From the NCBI GenBank assembly GCA_916710115.1, contig CAKAOY010000097.1, forward strand, positions 1 to 5,258: a DNA stretch of 5,258 nucleotides, read 5' to 3'. Under the pieces are notes generated by a model. That model did not search any database. It was not told the origin of the DNA and worked only from the letters and a program-made list of their open reading frames with translations. Each line of letters begins with the position of its first letter. Position 1 is the stretch's first letter. This DNA is from an uncultured Bergeyella sp. (GTDB lineage Bacteria; Bacteroidota; Bacteroidia; Flavobacteriales; Weeksellaceae). Positions 1 through 4,809 of the stretch are shown here, piece after piece. A program made the translations under genes and the position numbers.

Positions 1-121
1 CGAGTTTATAACCCATCGTAGAACCACCACCGCAAACAAAAGTCCCAAAGACCGTAGCGGTCTGCTGTTTATCTTTTGACTTCAACTCTTTGAGTTTCCA
101 GTCTTTGTCTAAATTTTTCAT
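1..121 (-). CDS. DNA cytosine-5 methyltransferase, N-terminal fragment (runs off left edge)
   Basis: Only the first 40 codons are in the window. Residues 24-38 (VFGTFVCGGGSTMGY) match motif I of C5-cytosine DNA methyltransferases, the glycine-rich F-x-x-G-x-G/S loop that binds S-adenosylmethionine. A charged Lys/Asp-rich extension of about 20 residues precedes it. The ATG at 121-119 is chosen because the frame is closed upstream by a TAG at 142-140 and no other ATG lies between. An A-rich stretch (AAAAAAG) sits just before it, as is usual for Bacteroidota starts. The catalytic Pro-Cys motif IV and target-recognition region lie outside, so completeness and specificity are unknown. It points the same way as the tail operon but is separated from it by a terminator. 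No restriction endonuclease is visible, so an orphan phage methylase protecting viral DNA is likely (inference). A different SAM-dependent methylase is the main alternative. Confidence 0.72.
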   Translation of the reverse strand, partial: MKNLDKDWKLKELKSKDKQQTATVFGTFVCGGGSTMGYKL

Positions 122-196
122 AATCTTTTTTGAGTTTTTCTAAACTGATTTCTTGGTTTTTATATTTTTTCTCTTTCATAATTTTTCTATATTTGC

Positions 197-292
197 AACT
201 CTCACATCTAACATTTAAAAAAAGCACAAGGAAACAGAAGACTTATTTGTCCTCCGTAGCCTTGTGCTTAATGTTTAAAAGATGTGAGAGTT
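197..292. repeat. 96-bp imperfect palindrome with 13-bp perfect terminal arms
   Basis: AACTCTCACATCT (197-209) is the exact reverse complement of 280-292. Inside it lie 6-bp arms (AACATT at 210-215 against AATGTT at 270-275) and 10-bp arms (222-231 against 260-269), offset by short bulges. In minus-strand RNA this makes one long rod that contains the terminator. Its outer arms lie beyond the U tract, which an ordinary terminator does not need. I saw no target-site duplication at its edges and no other copy in the window. Confidence 0.65.
217..269 (-). terminator. Intrinsic terminator ending the tail/lysis operon
   Basis: Read on the minus strand, AAGCACAAGG (269-260) pairs perfectly over 10 bp with CCTTGTGCTT (231-222). 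After a 2x2 internal loop, ACGGAGGAC (257-249) pairs over 9 bp with GTCTTCTGT (242-234), using two G-U wobbles around a six-base loop AAATAA. The 3' arm runs directly into a tract of seven T (223-217). The two wobbles would be A-C mismatches on the plus strand, so the fold is selected for minus-strand RNA. It lies about 70 bases after the stop of the last operon gene and before the methyltransferase, the expected place for a late-operon terminator. Confidence 0.72.
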
Positions 293-337
293 TTTTAAAA
301 CGGAGGACATTTTTTTTAATCCCATCCTCCTAAGCTT

Positions 338-673
338 TTAGGATTCTTTTTTTCTATTGAGTTGTTTATATTTTTTAAGTTCCTCGGTGAGGAGTTTCAC
401 TTTGTCTTCCAGCTCTTTGATGAGGGCTTTTGCCTCGTCCAATTCCGAGATGGCGGTTTTGAGTTTGTTTCCTAAATCCTCAATCATCTCTCGGTAATAT
501 TTCAGGACTTTTCCTGCGTTTTCAATCTCTTTTTCGTGGTTTCCAGCCTCAATGCTCTCCACTTCGGCATTTTGCTTTTTCCTTCCAAAAATGAACCCCG
601 CCAATCCCGTAAGCAACGCCCCAATAAAACTTGCTATGTGAGGCAAAATATGTTCGTGTAGTATTTCCTGCAT
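338..673 (-). CDS. Small membrane-anchored coiled-coil protein, holin- or spanin-like
   Basis: This is a 111-residue protein if started at the ATG at 673-671. A further upstream ATG at 727 in the same frame would add 18 residues and overlap the previous gene by 53 bases. The 673 start follows the previous stop by one base (TAATATG), so it is preferred. From this start, residues 9-29 form one hydrophobic, glycine-rich membrane helix ending in a positive patch (GRKKQ at 30-34). Residues 36-105 are a long charged helix with heptad-like leucines, a likely coiled coil (REMIEDLGNKLKTAISELDE and onward), with a basic tail. One membrane segment plus a periplasmic or cytoplasmic coiled coil at the end of a tail operon suggests a lysis accessory such as an inner-membrane spanin or atypical holin. 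That role is inference from topology and position; there is no diagnostic motif. It is the last gene before the terminator. Confidence 0.6.
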   Translation of the reverse strand: MQEILHEHILPHIASFIGALLTGLAGFIFGRKKQNAEVESIEAGNHEKEIENAGKVLKYYREMIEDLGNKLKTAISELDEAKALIKELEDKVKLLTEELKKYKQLNRKKES

Positions 674-674
674 A

Positions 675-1079
675 TTAATAGGTTTTATGATAATATTCAA
701 GGGCCTTTCGGCAGTGATTTCGTTCAATTAAAAATAACACCAAATTTAAAATGGCTCCTGTTCGACTCATGGTTCCCTCTTCGTCTTGCTCTCCTAAATC
801 TGCCGATAAGGTGCGATTATTCACGCCAATTTCCTTGCCTTTCTTTGTCTTCAAAGTAGCATTCCAAAGACTCCTATATTCTCCACAGAGATAAATATCC
901 TTCCGAATCGCACTCTCTTTAAAGTAGTTTGAAATACCAATTAAAGCATTTTTAAAGCCTTTATTTTTCCAATCTTTGGCAAACACTACGGCTATATTTA
1001 TCGGCATTAAAACTATTTCCAAAAACGGCGCGATGATGAATAATAAAAGATTGATGAATAAATTAAAAAGTGTTTTCAT
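675..1079 (-). CDS. Hypothetical phage protein with hydrophobic N-terminus
   Basis: I do not recognise this 134-residue protein. Residues 4-33 are strongly hydrophobic (FNLFINLLLFIIAPFLEIVL and onward) and would make one long or two closely packed membrane segments, followed by basic residues (KDWKNKGFK). The middle is polar, with two cysteines in the whole chain (C65, C123). A second amphipathic or hydrophobic helix lies near 108-119 (GAILNLVLFLIE). The start ATG at 1079 lies two bases after the stop of the preceding gene, so translation is probably coupled, and its own stop abuts the next start. The membrane character and its place between fibre genes and a holin/spanin-like gene fit a lysis or membrane-interaction role, but nothing in the sequence proves it. 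Confidence 0.55.
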   Translation of the reverse strand: MKTLFNLFINLLLFIIAPFLEIVLMPINIAVVFAKDWKNKGFKNALIGISNYFKESAIRKDIYLCGEYRSLWNATLKTKKGKEIGVNNRTLSADLGEQDEEGTMSRTGAILNLVLFLIERNHCRKALEYYHKTY

Positions 1080-1081
1080 TT

Positions 1082-1522
1082 TTATTTTTTTTCATTGTCA
1101 AAATATTTTATTTTGTCGTTTTCGATGATGTGTAGCCTTAGTAGGGCGACCAAATCTACTCCCTTTTCAATGAGGGCTAAAAAGTAATCAAAACTTGGCT
1201 GTTTGAGGTATTTTTCACGCTCTTCTGGGGTGCGGTCGTCCTCTCCCTCTGCGGGTGCTTCACGGAATTTAGGATTGGCCACGGGCTGACCGCTGGCGTC
1301 TCTCACGGTGGTGAAGTCGTTGTTATTAACCACCCAATTGGGAAGAGTGGAGACGAAGGTATTTTCTATTTTCTCATTGGTTTCAGCATTGAAATATTCC
1401 ACTTCTGCCTCTAATACGATTTGCTGAAACTTGGTAGAAATGTGGGCATCATACACCACGATTTCTCTTTTTACATTCCCGAATAATGGGTGATTGCTGA
1501 TAGCTTGTCTTACGATTTCCAT
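1082..1522 (-). CDS. Hypothetical soluble phage protein downstream of tail fibres
   Basis: This 146-residue protein has no membrane segment or signal peptide and I cannot assign it to a named family. The first 60 residues alternate hydrophobic and polar (REIVVYDAHIST, QIVLEAEVEYF), suggesting beta strands. A proline- and acid-rich linker follows (about 78-104, with APAEGEDDRTPEEREK). The C-terminal segment is probably helical (FDYFLALIEKGVDLVALLRL at 111-130). The start is preceded by an A-rich Bacteroidota-type leader. The gap to the upstream fibre gene is 16 bases and to the next gene two bases, so it belongs to the same transcript. A structural or fibre-accessory role is possible from position only. 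Confidence 0.55.
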   Translation of the reverse strand: MEIVRQAISNHPLFGNVKREIVVYDAHISTKFQQIVLEAEVEYFNAETNEKIENTFVSTLPNWVVNNNDFTTVRDASGQPVANPKFREAPAEGEDDRTPEEREKYLKQPSFDYFLALIEKGVDLVALLRLHIIENDKIKYFDNEKK

Positions 1523-1538
1523 TGTTTTAATATTTTTT

Positions 1539-2606
1539 TTAGTTTAAAATTTTGTATTTCACTTTTGAATTGATATGAGAAGAGATAATCACCCTATAAT
1601 CACCTAATTCGGCGTTTGCATTAAAACTTTTATAAGTCATTGTCCCCTTAAATAAAGTACCTATGGTAATTACACCACCTGTTTTGATAATGAGCAAGGT
1701 AGGAATCTCTAATCCTGCCATACCACGATTATCACTTGTTGAAAATATATTAGTATCGTCTCTTAATTTCCAACTAAAACCATAGCCATAGTTTTCACTT
1801 CTGGAATAAACACCATATTCCATATTGCTTTCTCTACCTATTCCTGCTATTTCGGATTTCTTTGCCATAGCAATATTTGTAATTGAGATAACAAAATCCT
1901 TACTACTGTTAAATACTATATTGCTTCTCTTCAAGTTGCCTTCCGTTGTGAAATCCGTGAGTTCCTCCATTTGATAGGTTTTAAAATCCCTCAAAACCCT
2001 TTCTACATCTTCGGCAAAGGTGGGTCTTGGTTGTACATTATTCGGTGCTATCTGATTAATAGTGATAGCACTTGCCATAAACTGATACTTCACATAGGGT
2101 GCTACCCCAAAATCGCCTCTGCTATTGGTTATCAATTGTAGGTTAAAAGAATTATCATTCGCCTTATTCTCTAACCCTTGAATACCGAATCTCGCTCCTG
2201 TAACATCGAGAGTTCTGACTACCCCTGCGGGAATGATTAAATCGGTATTAGAGAGATTTTTCCCGCTATTCTCTAAAAGTTCATCTATTTTTGTTTTGGT
2301 GTAGGTGTTGCCTTGTTTGCTACCCTCGTCTATCGTAGCAATATTGCTTGGCAATTCCCCCACGCCGAGTTTTTCTTTCCAAGCGAGAACATGCTCATTG
2401 GTGAGATTGGAGGAGTCAAGATTGGCTTTGTTTTTAAGTTGATCGGTATCGGCTTTATTGCCTAATATATCGCCAAGTCCTTGAACCATCTCAACAGGAA
2501 TGCTTTCACCCTTATGCCAATAGCTCTCCTGCCACGCCCAAAACTGCTCCTGCGTAGGCTTGGCACCCGTTACAAACCAATTTTGTAAAATATTCTTTTC
2601 TGTCAT
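1539..2606 (-). CDS. Tail fibre-like protein (second fibre)
   Basis: This 355-residue protein is probably a host-recognition fibre. The N-terminus (residues 8-50: NWFVTGAKPTQEQFWAWQES and the following KGESIP) is a module I associate with flavobacterial prophage fibre proteins, likely the attachment part. Residues 50-112 carry short repeated KAD/KAN-type spacers (NKADTDQLKNKANLDSSNL), then WKEKLGVGELPSN and GNTYTKTKIDELL, which resemble the shaft repeats of phage fibres. From about 122 (DLIIPAGVVRTLDVTGARFG) the chain turns beta-rich, asparagine- and aromatic-rich to the end, consistent with a trimeric receptor-binding tip. There is no collar-type motif, so it is not a simple duplicate of the neighbouring fibre. 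The start ATG at 2606 follows the upstream stop by nine bases and an A-rich leader. No fibre-assembly chaperone is recognisable nearby. Fibre assignment is fairly sure; the receptor is unknown. Confidence 0.65.
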   Translation of the reverse strand: MTEKNILQNWFVTGAKPTQEQFWAWQESYWHKGESIPVEMVQGLGDILGNKADTDQLKNKANLDSSNLTNEHVLAWKEKLGVGELPSNIATIDEGSKQGNTYTKTKIDELLENSGKNLSNTDLIIPAGVVRTLDVTGARFGIQGLENKANDNSFNLQLITNSRGDFGVAPYVKYQFMASAITINQIAPNNVQPRPTFAEDVERVLRDFKTYQMEELTDFTTEGNLKRSNIVFNSSKDFVISITNIAMAKKSEIAGIGRESNMEYGVYSRSENYGYGFSWKLRDDTNIFSTSDNRGMAGLEIPTLLIIKTGGVITIGTLFKGTMTYKSFNANAELGDYRVIISSHINSKVKYKILN

Positions 2607-2615
2607 GATTTATGT

Positions 2616-3452
2616 TTAATTTTTTCCTAAATAAATGATAAACTGCACAGCATAATTCTTAGGTCTGTTCTCCTCTGCGGTACGGACTTGGCGGGAACTG
2701 TCAAAATTGAAATTATGCCCCCAATTATCATCTCCTCCGTCTCTTAATTCAGCATTAAAATACCCTTCAAACCCAAAAGCTCCATCAGGAGAGACACCCC
2801 GCCATTCTCGGTTATAGGACGGAAATCGCCCTGTTATCTTTTGTTGAGCATCTTCTTGGAAACTCCCCAAAGCCCTCTCATCGGTCTTCCCTCTGAGGAA
2901 ATACCCTCTTAAATCAGGAGTTCCGTTTTGTCCGTTGCAATGAAACCAACCCTCTGGGAGATTGTCCAAATCAAAAATTCCTTGTTTAATCTCACCGATA
3001 ATGGGTTTTTGTTTTTCCAGCTCTGCAATTTTGTCTTCGGCGGTTTTCAGTGCCGTTTTTTCGGCTTTTTCTTGGGCTAAACTGATAAGGTTCTTGATTG
3101 ATTTAAAATCCGCCCAAACAAAAGTTTTTTCAGGTAAAGAACTGCCGAATGTTGCATATTTTTTGAAGATTACAGGTTTTGTGGCTCCATCTTCAAAAAC
3201 TCTGCTTTCGCTTTCTTCTTTGATAATGACAGAAGAGCCTATGGCACCACCTTTGAAAGGTAAGATTTCGCCATTAAGAAAAATCACTCCATCGGCAACA
3301 GTATTTCCGAGCTGTTCGCAACCGCTGATAATAGCTTTATTTCCTGCCAAAGAGCCCAATTGATTAAAGATAGCATAAGCCGACTGCATGGCCTCAAGGA
3401 TATTCGTAGATAATGGGAAGCCTCCCGTTTGATTGAAATTTATTTTGTTCAT
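2616..3452 (-). CDS. Tail fibre protein with collar-like C-terminal domain
   Basis: This 278-residue protein has the layout of a phage tail fibre. Residues 1-115 are a mixed N-terminal part, presumably for baseplate attachment and shaft (NQTGGFPLSTNILEAMQSAY at 7-26). Residues 118-148 are an alanine/lysine/glutamate coiled coil that should trimerise. From 152 the chain reads like a tail-collar/fibre-tip domain: GEIKQGIFDLDNLPEGWFHC, then PDLRGYFLRG (179-188) and a glycine/asparagine/aromatic-rich tip. It ends with ENRPKNYAVQFIIYLGKN (261-278); the EN-RPKN-x-A motif is characteristic of the end of many fibre tips. The ATG at 3452 overlaps the stop of the upstream gene as ATGA, indicating coupled translation. 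It probably binds the cell surface receptor; the 205-260 stretch is the likely specificity-determining part (inference). Confidence 0.75.
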   Translation of the reverse strand: MNKINFNQTGGFPLSTNILEAMQSAYAIFNQLGSLAGNKAIISGCEQLGNTVADGVIFLNGEILPFKGGAIGSSVIIKEESESRVFEDGATKPVIFKKYATFGSSLPEKTFVWADFKSIKNLISLAQEKAEKTALKTAEDKIAELEKQKPIIGEIKQGIFDLDNLPEGWFHCNGQNGTPDLRGYFLRGKTDERALGSFQEDAQQKITGRFPSYNREWRGVSPDGAFGFEGYFNAELRDGGDDNWGHNFNFDSSRQVRTAEENRPKNYAVQFIIYLGKN

Positions 3453-3910
3453 TTTGTTTGTATTTTATATCGCTTTGAAGCGAGTTTGTAAAAATCAATT
3501 AATGCTCTCATTTCGTAGTCGTTATAGTTTAATCCTGCTGGAATGAGAACAACAAAATCCACTCCCGTATCGCTATAATCAGCATCATCACGGAGATATA
3601 TTGTGCCAAGAAATCTCGGTTTTTTCTCGCCATCAGTGTAGATGTATTCCCTTTTATACTGGTTTCCATCAATGATTTTTATCCGCCTTTGGGCAATGTC
3701 AAATCTATCATTAAGAACCTTTCGGAGATAACAGACCTGCCCATTATGAGCGAGGTTGTAAATGTTTTGATTGCGATTAAAATTAAAATCATCCATTATC
3801 TTAATTAATGGAAAATGGAGCACTCTAAGCCATGCTAACATTCTTTCCTTCCGCAAAAAAGTCGGCGTTAATAATTCCGTTAGTTTATTGATATTTAAGT
3901 TATACCACAT
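3449..3910 (-). CDS. Baseplate/tail protein in the tail protein I (gp48) position
   Basis: The 153 residues carry no motif I can name with certainty. In P2- and Mu-type phages the gene between baseplate J and the fibres encodes tail protein I/gp48, which links the baseplate to the fibre, and this gene sits exactly there. The N-terminus is helical and rich in leucine and aromatics (NKLTELLTPTFLRKERMLAW, 8-27). The middle is basic, with likely beta strands (RRIKIIDGNQYKREYIYTDG). The end contains DTGVDFVVLIPAGLNYNDYE followed by a helix (MRALIDFYKLASKRYKI). It contains no membrane segment. The ATG at 3910 is the first available, because an in-frame TGA closes the frame at 3919-3917. It is shorter than typical tail protein I, so it may be a Bacteroidota-specific replacement. 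Role is inferred from gene order. Confidence 0.5.
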   Translation of the reverse strand: MWYNLNINKLTELLTPTFLRKERMLAWLRVLHFPLIKIMDDFNFNRNQNIYNLAHNGQVCYLRKVLNDRFDIAQRRIKIIDGNQYKREYIYTDGEKKPRFLGTIYLRDDADYSDTGVDFVVLIPAGLNYNDYEMRALIDFYKLASKRYKIQTK

Positions 3911-3969
3911 TTGTCTTCAATTTTTGTAATCAAAATAGTTTATATTCAAGAAATTGCTAAATCCTGTAA
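3911..3969. repeat. Intergenic gap with a 10-bp direct repeat
   Basis: This is the only gap of appreciable length inside the tail operon. TGTAATCAAA occurs at 3925-3934 and again at 3965-3974, exactly 40 bases apart, the second copy covering the stop codon of the baseplate J-like gene. The two copies are followed by similar AT-rich bases. A protein-binding site, a recombination remnant or chance are all possible; no clear promoter or hairpin was seen. Confidence 0.3.
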
Positions 3970-4809
3970 TCAAACTATATAATTGATGTTGTCAAAATTT
4001 TCTATTTTGAAGTATCCTGAAATAGGAATGGTTTTGACCTCAATGGGTTGATAGTTTCCATAATCATTTACACCCGCATCAATCCATTTGCTCTCGGCAA
4101 GAATAATGTGCGGAATCTTCACACCCTCTACTTGTTGCAGGGCATCCACCAAGTGAGCCAAGACCAATTCTCCGTTGAATGGCAATTTTTTAAAATACTC
4201 TTTAATCGCCTTTTCTACGGGTTTTTCTCCTGTGAGGATACTTTGTCCGTTTTCATTTAATACGAGCGGGTCGCGGTAGATTTTCATTTGAAGTTTCAGA
4301 ATATCAGGTAGGTAATTAATCGTAGTGATACGAACTCCTGCATCTCTGATTTCATTTATATAGGCGTCAAATGATGCTTTTTGACCTTGTGAAATAGGCT
4401 GTAATTCTCCGCTCTGTTCGGTCGCAATTTTCACAATTAGGCGACTTTCGGTTTCGCTTTCCGTAACGGCGGAATATTTTACGATTTTGCTATTGTTTAT
4501 TTCGTCTTCGGTATATCCTGTATTGTCAAATTTGTCGCTATCCTCTAAAAGGTCAAACCCATACTGAAACGCCAAAGCCTTGTTTCTATACCATCTTGCC
4601 GTGTGGGGTTTTTGTTCTGATAAGGCTTCGGAAACCTCTTTTTTGTGCTCATCAAAGATTTTTTCCAAAGTCCAAATTACAAAGGCGGTAATGTATGCCC
4701 AAAGCCTCCATATCGCTACCTTGCTGGTCGATGTCAGCCCTGCAAGAGCTGGCTCTGATTCCTTCGCCTTGATGATTTCGTTGTTTATTTGTTCTATCAT
4801 TCGTGCCAT
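3970..4809 (-). CDS. Baseplate J/gp47-like protein
   Basis: This 279-residue protein is recognised as the Bacteroidota version of the phage baseplate J (P2 gpJ, Mu gp47) wedge protein. The N-terminal helices carry GLTSTSKVAIWRLWAYITAF (24-43) and the conserved-looking EALSEQKPHTARWYRNKALA (61-80), followed by FQYGFDL. A middle domain follows (VKIATEQSGELQPIS, then NEIRDAGVRI with INYLPD at 164-169). The C-terminal part has KLPFNGELVLAHLVDALQQV (208-227) with EGVKIPHI, which matches the end region of J-type proteins. It would form the baseplate wedge that holds the fibres. Automated annotation sometimes calls relatives of this protein nucleotidyltransferase; I see no catalytic GS/DxD pattern supporting that. 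The ATG overlaps the upstream stop by one base (TAATG); a second ATG three codons later is a possible alternative start. It is the best functional anchor for calling this a contractile-tail module. Confidence 0.72.
   Translation of the reverse strand: MARMIEQINNEIIKAKESEPALAGLTSTSKVAIWRLWAYITAFVIWTLEKIFDEHKKEVSEALSEQKPHTARWYRNKALAFQYGFDLLEDSDKFDNTGYTEDEINNSKIVKYSAVTESETESRLIVKIATEQSGELQPISQGQKASFDAYINEIRDAGVRITTINYLPDILKLQMKIYRDPLVLNENGQSILTGEKPVEKAIKEYFKKLPFNGELVLAHLVDALQQVEGVKIPHIILAESKWIDAGVNDYGNYQPIEVKTIPISGYFKIENFDNINYIV

Larger units (their letters stand above)
197..331 (-). promoter_or_regulatory. Attenuator-like RNA element with alternative pairings upstream of the methyltransferase
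   Basis: On the minus strand four segments compete. Segment 1 (AGGAGGA, 331-325) can pair with segment 2 over six bases (325-330 with 302-307). Segment 2 (TGTCCTCCGT, 309-300) pairs perfectly over 10 bp with segment 3 (ACGGAGGACA, 257-248). Segment 3 also forms the upper terminator stem with segment 4 (242-234). The 2:3 pairing would pull the upper stem apart, while 1:2 would free it. The lower 10-bp terminator stem is not touched by this switch, and the outer 13-bp arms enclose everything, so a pseudoknot is an alternative reading. The pairings are seen directly; a regulatory role for the downstream methylase is inference. Confidence 0.4.
122..337. other. Non-coding interval between the late operon and the methyltransferase
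   Basis: This 216-base AT-rich stretch holds no convincing gene. It contains a minus-strand intrinsic terminator, a longer inverted repeat enclosing it, and upstream segments able to pair with the terminator stem. I saw no clear Bacteroidota promoter (TTG plus TAnnTTTG) on the minus strand that would serve the methyltransferase. The methylase may therefore depend on read-through or on a promoter that diverges from consensus. Confidence 0.7.

Noticed and set aside
69..179. A 36-codon minus-strand frame (starting MKEKKYKNQEISLEK) overlapping the methyltransferase start
   Set aside because: It overlaps the methylase by more than 50 bases in another frame, is almost wholly charged residues from A-rich DNA, and ends too far past the methylase start for coupling.
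188..195. TATATTTG on the plus strand, an exact match to the Bacteroidota -7 element TAnnTTTG, just before the inverted repeat, suggesting a plus-strand small RNA ending near 352
   Set aside because: No TTG -33 element lies at a workable distance, the start would fall inside the repeat arm, and the G-U wobbles in the hairpin favour minus-strand RNA.
197..292. Retron-like non-coding RNA, because inverted arms enclose a hairpin region
   Set aside because: No reverse transcriptase is seen beside it, and the inner hairpin with U7 is better explained as a terminator.
130..333. Plus-strand open frame across the non-coding interval
   Set aside because: It starts with TTG, reads through the terminator and inverted repeat, and has low-complexity composition.
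329..352. CCTAA/TTAGG hairpin followed by a T-rich run, a possible plus-strand terminator
   Set aside because: The stem is only five AT-rich pairs and overlaps the end of a minus-strand gene; no plus-strand gene exists to need it.
2962..3363. 133-codon plus-strand open frame inside the first fibre gene
   Set aside because: It is antisense to a well-supported fibre protein and has no recognisable protein features.
1539..3452. Diversity-generating retroelement target in the fibre genes
   Set aside because: No template repeat, reverse transcriptase or near-identical repeat pair was visible in the window.
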